From JBIOJM01 sp044450785 (GTDB lineage: Bacteria > Planctomycetota > Planctomycetia > Isosphaerales > Isosphaeraceae), in assembly GCA_044450785.1 (NCBI GenBank), contig JBIOJM010000328.1, positions 1 through 11,544 of the forward strand: a DNA stretch of 11,544 nt, in the 5' to 3' direction. Positions 6,404-11,544 of this stretch are shown one piece after another (positions within the stretch are counted from its first letter, which is position 1; every line of letters begins with the position of its first letter). The translations under genes and the position numbers were made by a program. The notes beneath the pieces were generated by a model. That model saw only the letters and a list, made by a program, of their open reading frames with translations, was not told where the DNA came from and did no database searches.

Positions 6404-7276
6404 TCACTCGTCGCCTTGGTTGGGGATTGTCTTCACCTGGAAAGCGCCATAGCGCGTTGTCGTCACCCCATCGAAAATGCCGGTCGTGGCGGGATCCGCT
6501 CGCCAAACCTCCTTGCCCTGGTACTGGAGCCACGCTTCGCAGTTGGTAAACCTCGCGGGGGCGTAATGCCACCGGACTCCCATGTCCGTGCTACGGGCTT
6601 CGATCACAATGAGCACCTCCGGGTCGGTCCCGGCTGTCCACACGAAGGCAAACACGGCCCCATCGACGACCGGCGAATTCGCGTCCGAAATCTCGTAGCG
6701 GTAGATGGGCTGGGTCAGAAGGCGCATTTTCCACTTCGAGTTCTCCCGGTGCACCTGCGAGGTGAAGCGTCGCGCCAGGTCTCGCATCTGCGCCAGCCGA
6801 CGTGCCTGATTCTTGGCCGGTTCCGGTGCGTCGGGGACCGGCTCGAGCCTGATGCCGGGTTCCTGAGGAAGCCAGCCGGATCCGCCCCGCTCTCCCGCAT
6901 AGAGGGGATTCGGAGCGAGGGAATGGAACTCGTGCATGATGTGGCGTGCATTCTGGCCTTGCGGCCCCGAGAAGATGCACCCGACGATCGCCGCCGCCCC
7001 CTGATGAGTCCAGACGTAGACCTCGCCGTTATAGTCGGCATCGCTCGTCCAGCGCATGACCGGCTCGCGTCGCAACTTCAGTTCTTGCCGCTTCTGATCG
7101 TCGAGGAAGAACTTGTACGCGGACGCTTCCCGCTGATAGACTTCATGCAGCCAGGCGGTTCTCTTGTTCTTCGACTGATCCTTGGGCGTCTCTGGTTGCT
7201 GAGACCATGCCGGACCGCCGAAGCTGGAAACAAGGCATACGCACACAACCCGTACGGACAAGCTGAGACGTGCCAT
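6404..7276 (-). CDS. Secreted protein of unknown function
   Basis: The product is a 290-residue protein with a signal peptide: Arg3, a hydrophobic stretch at about residues 5-20 and a likely cut after AWS (25). The mature part begins with a charged, helical segment (residues 28-72). Next come EVYVWTHQG and AAIVGCIFS (85-103), HEFHSL (115-120), an Arg-rich helix (155-180), a second strand-rich block FAFVWTAG and VLIVIEAR (209-228), and WHYAPARFTNCEAWLQYQGKEVW near the end. The two blocks look alike (a W-T strand followed by a hydrophobic strand), hinting at an internal duplication. I know this only as a planctomycete-type exported hypothetical protein and assign no function. The start is firm: AGGAGG lies about 5 bases before the ATG. 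It is a single gene, convergent with the tolC-type gene, with a promoter candidate upstream. Confidence 0.85.
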   Translation of the reverse strand: MARLSLSVRVVCVCLVSSFGGPAWSQQPETPKDQSKNKRTAWLHEVYQREASAYKFFLDDQKRQELKLRREPVMRWTSDADYNGEVYVWTHQGAAAIVGCIFSGPQGQNARHIMHEFHSLAPNPLYAGERGGSGWLPQEPGIRLEPVPDAPEPAKNQARRLAQMRDLARRFTSQVHRENSKWKMRLLTQPIYRYEISDANSPVVDGAVFAFVWTAGTDPEVLIVIEARSTDMGVRWHYAPARFTNCEAWLQYQGKEVWRADPATTGIFDGVTTTRYGAFQVKTIPNQGDE

Positions 7277-7327
7277 CGTGTCCTCCTGGGGCTCGGGCGA
7301 TCGGATTGGCCAGGGTCGGTACCGAGG

Positions 7328-7357
7328 AGCATAGTTGACCGGCCGGCCAGGTGACAA
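7328..7357 (-). promoter_or_regulatory. Sigma-70-like promoter candidate for the secreted protein
   Basis: On the minus strand TTGTCA (7357-7352) and TATGCT (7333-7328) are separated by 18 bases. They match the -35 consensus at 5 of 6 and the -10 consensus at 4 of 6. Transcription would start near 7321, giving a leader of about 45 bases with the AGGAGG site just before the ATG at 7276. Spacing and position fit, but in GC-rich DNA such matches also arise by chance. Confidence 0.4.
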
Positions 7358-7410
7358 GGCCCGGGCAACTGCGAACATGGGAGAAGCGCGGCGCTGGGGA
7401 ATGCCCGACC

Positions 7411-7536
7411 GCCCTGGCGGGGCCGGTCGTGTTTGCCCTCTCGCCGGTCCTCGGGGCCTTCTTCGCCATTGCCGCCGGCGCCAACTGGGCCGGGTGGGTC
7501 TACATGACCCTGATCATGCTGCTGTATCCCCCCGCC
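7411..7536 (+). pseudogene. Relic of a membrane-protein gene
   Basis: In one frame, 42 codons encode two adjacent hydrophobic segments: ALAGPVVFALSPVLGAFFAI, then after AAGANWAG a second one, WVYMTLIMLLYPP. Almost every codon ends in G or C, which is the codon bias of real genes here and contrasts with the sequence on either side. No credible start with a ribosome binding site precedes it, and the frame after 7536 loses the codon bias before reaching a TGA at 7651-7653 that overlaps the next ATG. I read it as a leftover of a larger membrane-protein gene; the family is not recognisable. A short two-helix membrane protein coupled to the SMI1 gene is the alternative. The rest of the 373-base gap (7277-7649) holds only the promoter candidate described separately. 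Confidence 0.4.
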
Positions 7537-7649
7537 TCGGCTCATCGACACGCGCCGAGACTTTGCGCCGCCGATCAGGTGCGCTATCGGCACAGGAAGG
7601 CCAAATTCGGTGAGCTGGTGATTGGTCGCGACTGGTTGCGAGGTGAACC

Positions 7650-8372
7650 ATGAGCACGATCGGCGAAAGGCTCCGAGCGCACTGGTTGACTCAGGGCATA
7701 AAACCGGCGCCGGGTGTCGCTGAGGACCGGCTGAGGGAGTTCGAGACGCGCTTCGGCGTCTCCCTGCCCTTTGACTTCCGCACTTACTTTCTCGAGATAG
7801 ACGGGATGGGCTCACGTGACGAGTCCGACGATGACTGGTTCTCTTTCTGGCCTCTCAAGGAAGTCGTACAGTGCAGCGACGAGTACCCGGAACCGTTTCG
7901 ATTCATCGAGGAACAGTCCGCGTATTTCGTCTTCGCAGATCACTCGATTTGCCTACCTGCCTACGCGATTCGACTGACCCCCTCCGGAACCGACTCCCAT
8001 AAGGTGATCGCCATCGAATCGGACTCGAGAGAATACTCGACTTCGGTCGTTGCCCTCTCGTTCAGCGAGTTCGTGGAGCGTTATCTGACCGACGAGACCT
8101 CGCGCTTTTGCCTCAGCTTGGGCACGCCCATAACGACTGAACCGGGGCCTGATCAGACCGAAAGCAGGGCTGCTACCCTAAAATGGTTTGTTGAGGAAAT
8201 CGATCGGACTCTTTCGACACTTACTCGCTTCGAGAGCCTCCCGGGCGGAGACATCCTTAATGCGCAGCTTGGGATCACGCGGGAGCGGATAAGTGAGATC
8301 AAGAAGAAAGCGGTCGAAGAACTCCGTTCGCCCAAACCACATACCTTCCGAAAGGAGCCCCGCGATGATTAA
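7650..8372 (+). CDS. SMI1/KNR4 domain protein with sigma-region-4-like C-terminus
   Basis: The product is a 240-residue cytoplasmic protein. Residues about 24-147 form an SMI1/KNR4 (SUKH) domain: AEDRLREFETRFGVSLPFDFRTYFLEIDG, the acidic loop DESDDDWFSFWPLKEV, and the closing FSEFVERYL. In bacteria such domains often act as immunity proteins against polymorphic toxins, though many stand alone; no toxin gene is visible here. Residues about 176-228 are helical and end in GITRERISEIKKKAVEEL, very like the recognition-helix region of sigma-70 region 4.2 (typically GVTRERVRQIEAKALRKLR). This would make the protein an SMI1 domain joined to a possible DNA-binding or RNA-polymerase-binding tail. GAGG lies 6 bases before the ATG. 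The gene precedes the FHA-GAF-SpoIIE gene on the same strand and probably shares its transcript. The SMI1 call is confident; the sigma-like reading is tentative. Confidence 0.85.
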   Translation: MSTIGERLRAHWLTQGIKPAPGVAEDRLREFETRFGVSLPFDFRTYFLEIDGMGSRDESDDDWFSFWPLKEVVQCSDEYPEPFRFIEEQSAYFVFADHSICLPAYAIRLTPSGTDSHKVIAIESDSREYSTSVVALSFSEFVERYLTDETSRFCLSLGTPITTEPGPDQTESRAATLKWFVEEIDRTLSTLTRFESLPGGDILNAQLGITRERISEIKKKAVEELRSPKPHTFRKEPRDD

Positions 8373-8466
8373 GCTATACGAGCAGACAAATCGGTCCCGG
8401 CAGGCCATACTTTCTCTATCATCCACCCTCTGTTCCGAGGACCGTTTCGTGTCGGAGTACTGTCAA

Positions 8467-10170
8467 ATGGCGGTTTTGAAGCAGGTGACCGGAGACCTTG
8501 CCGTTAGGCTGGTTGATTTGAAAAGCGACGTGACGGTGATCGGTCGCTTGCCGGAGTGCGACATCATTCTGACTGCTAACGGAGTGAGCCGGCGGCATGC
8601 CGAGATCCGCAAAGTCGGGCCCGCCTTCTTCTTGGTCGATCTCGATTCGCGGAACAAGACGCTTGTCAACGACACCGAGTTGAAGGGTGGTGTCGAGCAT
8701 CTTCTGAAGGAGAACGACCGGATCAACATCTGCGGCGTCGAGTTCGTCTACCACGCCGTTGAGCCGCCCAAGACGAAGGATCCAGAACCCGCCGCCGACG
8801 TCATGGTGGTCACCGAGAGCGACGGCAGGGAAAATCCGGACTTCCGCACACTCGAAGCCTCGCGCTCGAGCACGATGGCCAGCGTGGTTCGTCCCGAGGT
8901 GAAGCTCAAAGCGATCCTGGACATCACCCGAAGTCTCTCCAGCGAGTTGCGGATCGACGCCGTCGCCCCCAAGATCCTCGACTCCCTGATGGAAATCTTT
9001 CCCGGTGCCGAGCGGCTCTTCCTGCTGCTGCAAGATCCCTCGAGCAAGCGACTGGTGCGTAAGGCTTTCAAGTACCGCCCCCAGAAGCGTACGTCTTTCC
9101 TTCGTACCGTACCCGAGGACGAGGTCCCAACGAGCATCAGCCGGTCAATCGTTGACTACGTGCTCGGCCAGAAGAAGGCGGTGCTGAGCCAGGACGCTGG
9201 CGACGACAAGAACCTCCCGAGCAGCGCCTCGATTTCCGACTTGAAAATCCGCTCGGTCATGTGCGTTCCGCTGTTGACGCCGGACGACAAGGCGCTCGGT
9301 ATTATCCAACTCGACACCAGCGACCGCCGCCAGTTCAACGAGGACGACCTCGACGTATTAACGGCCGTCGCGAGCCAGGCGGCGATCTCCATCCAGAACG
9401 CTTCGTTGCTCGAGTCGCTCCTGGAGCGCGAGCGACTGAACCGCGATCTGAAACTCGCGGAGCAGGTGCAGAAGAAGTTCTTACCGCAAGTCGTGCCTAC
9501 CGTCCCAGGCTATGAGTTCTTCGCTCATTACCAGCCGACCTACGAAGTCGGGGGTGACTATTATGACTTTGTGCCGCTCCCTGCCGACCGCATGGCCTTG
9601 GCACTAGGCGACGTCTCAGGCAAAGGTGTGGCGGCGGCATTGATGATGGCCAAGTTCTCCGGTGACACGCGGTACTGCATTCTGACCGAGAACGCCCCCG
9701 CGCCGACCGCCACTCGTCTGAACAGCCTGCTCTGCGCCGCCGGAATCGAGGATAAGTTCATCACTCTCAGCCTGTGCGTGCTCGATGCTCCCAAACGCAA
9801 GCTGACCTTGACATCAGCCGGCCACACGCCAGTGCTGATCCGTCGCGCCGACGGCCGAGTGGAGGAAGTCGGCCAAGAGGTCTCCGGGGTACCGCTCGGT
9901 ATCATGGAGGATTCGGTTTACCAGCAGACCGAGGTCCAGTTGAACCAGGGCGACGTCGTCGTGATCTACTCCGACGGTGTGACCGACGCGCGTAGCCCTG
10001 GCGATGAGCTCTACGACTCCCAGAACAACCACCGGCTTCTCAAACGAGTGGCCCAGTCGTCTGGCGGACCGGTCGCCGTCGGCCGGGCGATCCTCCAGGA
10101 TATCCGTGAGTTCTCCGCCGGACACTCACAGGCCGACGACATCACCCTGGTGTGCTTGGGGCCGACTTAA
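8467..10170 (+). CDS. FHA-GAF-SpoIIE (PP2C-type) serine phosphatase
   Basis: The product is a 567-residue three-domain signalling protein. The FHA domain (about 1-98) shows IGRLPECDIIL (25-35), SRRHAEI (41-47) and LVDLDSRNKTLVND (56-69), the phosphothreonine-binding pattern. After a linker comes a GAF domain (about 145-312) with SVMCVPLL and LGIIQLDT. A coiled helix typical of RsbU-like proteins (LKLAEQVQKKFLP, 328-340) leads to the SpoIIE phosphatase domain (about 345-565) with metal-binding motifs GGDYYDF (362-368), GDVSGKG (381-387), YSDGVTDA (501-508) and QADDITLV (555-562), all intact. Such enzymes dephosphorylate anti-sigma-factor antagonists in partner switching. The start at 8467 fits the FHA domain and has GGAG 9 bases upstream. 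An in-frame ATG at 8365, with AAGGAG and overlapping the SMI1 stop, would add 34 residues of atypical codon use and cannot be excluded. Confidence 0.92.
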   Translation: MAVLKQVTGDLAVRLVDLKSDVTVIGRLPECDIILTANGVSRRHAEIRKVGPAFFLVDLDSRNKTLVNDTELKGGVEHLLKENDRINICGVEFVYHAVEPPKTKDPEPAADVMVVTESDGRENPDFRTLEASRSSTMASVVRPEVKLKAILDITRSLSSELRIDAVAPKILDSLMEIFPGAERLFLLLQDPSSKRLVRKAFKYRPQKRTSFLRTVPEDEVPTSISRSIVDYVLGQKKAVLSQDAGDDKNLPSSASISDLKIRSVMCVPLLTPDDKALGIIQLDTSDRRQFNEDDLDVLTAVASQAAISIQNASLLESLLERERLNRDLKLAEQVQKKFLPQVVPTVPGYEFFAHYQPTYEVGGDYYDFVPLPADRMALALGDVSGKGVAAALMMAKFSGDTRYCILTENAPAPTATRLNSLLCAAGIEDKFITLSLCVLDAPKRKLTLTSAGHTPVLIRRADGRVEEVGQEVSGVPLGIMEDSVYQQTEVQLNQGDVVVIYSDGVTDARSPGDELYDSQNNHRLLKRVAQSSGGPVAVGRAILQDIREFSAGHSQADDITLVCLGPT

Positions 10171-10171
10171 A

Positions 10172-10220
10172 CTGACCCCGCATCCCGCTCCACGCACCCC
10201 GTTCCACGCTCCACGACGTC
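10172..10220. repeat. Degenerate heptamer array (7 x 7 bp)
   Basis: Directly after the phosphatase stop, 49 bases divide into seven 7-mers, with CGCTCCA occurring twice and CGTTCCA and CGCACCC as close variants. It resembles the array at 1835-1911 in period and in a YCCA core on one strand, but the consensus differs. It opens the 315-base gene-free stretch 10171-10485. From about 10238 to 10320 that stretch is clearly AT-richer than the rest of the window and shows no gene; from about 10369 it belongs to the insertion sequence. Confidence 0.55.
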
Positions 10221-10368
10221 CGCCCGGTGGGGAGTTGTTTCGATCAAACCGTTTGCATAGTCTGAAGTTGTCCTGCATATTCAGTATATCTCGTAAGATC
10301 CCCGCCGATTGACAGACCAACGTGACGGCTCTGAGGTCGTTTCTACGAGATCGACGGCATTTCCGATA

Positions 10369-11544
10369 CAGGGCCAGCGCGCACTTTGGGTAGGCGTGGC
10401 AATCTAGGTAGTTGCGCTTTGTTTCGTTTATTGGTACACCATTCTTCGTGTTGCTTTATTGCCAGGGGCGCGCGGAGAGTCAACCATGGCGCACATTCAG
10501 CGTGTCGAATTGGATGAGGTTGTCCTTCATTTTGCGGAGTTAGAGGATCCTCGCTCCGCCGTCAATCGGCAGCACCCTTTGGTCAGTGTGATTGTCATCG
10601 CTATGATGGCGGTCTTGGCCGGTGCGAGCGGGCCGACTGCGATTGCCAGGTGGGCTGATTTGAAAGAAGAGTTCCTTTTGAACACACTGAACTTGCCCAA
10701 CGGGATTCCGCGTAAGGACGTCTTTCGTCGTGTGTTGATGGCACTGCGTCCGGGTGCCTTTCAAGCCTGTTTTGTGAACTGGTTGAATTCGTTGCGTGCG
10801 ACAGCGGCCGCGGCGACCGGTGTGGAGCAACCCGTTCTGGCGGTGGATGGCAAGACGGCACGGCGGAGCCACGATCGCAAGAAGGGCTTGGGCGCCTTGC
10901 ACTCGGTCAGCATCTGGGCCAGCGAGTTCGGCCTGTCGCTCGGACAGGTGGCATGCGCTGAGAAGTCGAACGAAATCACGGCAATTCCCGAGCTTCTGAA
11001 GCTGGTGGACATCAAAGGAGCGATCATCACTATCGATGCGATGGGGACCCAAAAGGCGATCGCGGCGGAGATCATCGAAGGCAAGGGGGACTATGTCCTG
11101 GCGTTGAAGGGGAACCAGGAGACGTTGCATCAAGCGATCATCGAGCATATTGACGAACAGCTCGAGGGAGACTTGGCGGGGGCTCGTGAGCATGTGACGA
11201 CTGAGAAAGGTCATGGACGTGAGGAGATGCGACCTTATCTCCAAGTCCCGGCCCCCAAGAGCCTGCCAGGGTTCACGCTGTGGAAGGGGCTGAAGACGAT
11301 CGGGGTGGTGACGTCCCGGTGCCTTCGTGACGGCAAGGAGACCATCGAGGTCCGCTACTACATCAGCAGTCTGGCCATGGGCGTGAAGCGGTTCGCCCGA
11401 GCCGTCCGGGGTCACTGGGGTATCGAGAATGCCTGCCATTGGGTTCTCGATGTGACGTATCGCGAGGACGAGTCGCGGATCCGAGAAGAGTCGCTGCGGG
11501 AGAACTTTGCTTGGCTCAATCGCTTTACCTTGTCCCTCCTGAAG
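10369..11544 (+). mobile_element. ISAs1-family insertion sequence, left part
   Basis: The transposase identifies the element; its right end lies beyond the window. The left end is tentatively placed at CAGGGCCAGCGCGCAC (from 10369), because ISAs1-family ends often begin with CAGGG and the 117-base spacing to the start codon fits elements of about 1.2-1.4 kb. Neither the matching right inverted repeat nor the target duplication can be checked here. Confidence 0.6.
10486..11544 (+). CDS. ISAs1 family DDE transposase (3' end outside window)
   Basis: The reading frame is open from the ATG at 10486 to the last base (353 codons) without a stop. Family members are about 370-390 residues, so only the C-terminal end is missing. 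Residues about 11-95 match the N-terminal domain associated with this transposase (FAELEDPRSAVNRQHPL, then VIAMMAVLAGASG). The RNase H-like core has AVDGKTARRS (Asp121), the TIDAMGTQ motif (Asp184), YVLALKGNQETL (203-214) and RGHWGIENACHWVLDVTYRED (Glu314), giving a complete DDE triad. GGAGAG lies about 6 bases before the start. No frameshift or stop is present, so the enzyme may be functional. Codons such as TTG, GTT and CGT are commoner than in neighbouring genes, as expected for a mobile gene. Confidence 0.92.
   Translation, partial: MAHIQRVELDEVVLHFAELEDPRSAVNRQHPLVSVIVIAMMAVLAGASGPTAIARWADLKEEFLLNTLNLPNGIPRKDVFRRVLMALRPGAFQACFVNWLNSLRATAAAATGVEQPVLAVDGKTARRSHDRKKGLGALHSVSIWASEFGLSLGQVACAEKSNEITAIPELLKLVDIKGAIITIDAMGTQKAIAAEIIEGKGDYVLALKGNQETLHQAIIEHIDEQLEGDLAGAREHVTTEKGHGREEMRPYLQVPAPKSLPGFTLWKGLKTIGVVTSRCLRDGKETIEVRYYISSLAMGVKRFARAVRGHWGIENACHWVLDVTYREDESRIREESLRENFAWLNRFTLSLLK

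Noticed and set aside
7078..7815. Open frame of 245 codons on the minus strand crossing three gene regions
   Set aside because: It overlaps the secreted protein gene and the SMI1 start in wrong frames, is rich in Arg/Ser/Pro, and has no motif.
7650..8118. SMI1 protein as immunity to a neighbouring polymorphic toxin
   Set aside because: No toxin, Rhs or secretion-linked gene is adjacent; the upstream relic is a hydrophobic membrane fragment.
10540..11439. Open frame of 299 codons on the minus strand
   Set aside because: It is antisense to the ISAs1 transposase, whose DDE residues are intact on the plus strand.

Overview
The window looks like chromosomal DNA of a soil or freshwater planctomycete, probably of the Isosphaeraceae/Gemmataceae type. 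The reasons are high GC with strong GC preference at third codon positions, a Uma2-family gene, an FHA-GAF-SpoIIE regulator, a planctomycete-style secreted protein of unknown function, and intergenic stretches made of degenerate 7-bp repeats. This placement is inference from content; no rRNA or other phylogenetic marker is present.

Layout. Positions 161-1821 (minus strand) hold a MoxR-like AAA+ ATPase followed 14 bases later by a Uma2-family protein and then an intrinsic terminator. Upstream of the ATPase lies an array of eleven degenerate heptamers (1835-1911). Positions 2146-3024 (plus) encode a DUF502 membrane protein whose 3' end overlaps, tail to tail, an ABC-2 permease. Positions 2975-4718 (minus) are the remains of a drug-efflux operon in the order hlyD, ABC ATPase, permease. 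hlyD has an in-frame TAA and has lost its 3' part, the ATPase is reduced to about 52 codons in two frames, and the permease lacks roughly 55 internal residues. The divergently transcribed outer-membrane partner (tolC type, 4830-6254) is intact. A 20-bp tandem repeat and a long hairpin sit at its stop codon.

Positions 6404-7276 (minus) encode a secreted protein of unknown function with a clear Shine-Dalgarno and a promoter candidate. Positions 7411-7536 look like a relic of a membrane-protein gene. At 7650-8372 an SMI1/KNR4-domain protein carries a C-terminal segment resembling sigma-70 region 4.2. The next gene (8467-10170) is an FHA-GAF-SpoIIE phosphatase of the partner-switching type. After a second heptamer array, an ISAs1-family insertion sequence begins near 10369; its transposase is open to the window edge and is cut there.

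The two most interesting points are the step-by-step decay of the efflux operon, readable junction by junction, and the SMI1 protein with a sigma-region-4-like tail next to a SpoIIE phosphatase. No CRISPR array, tRNA or rRNA was seen.
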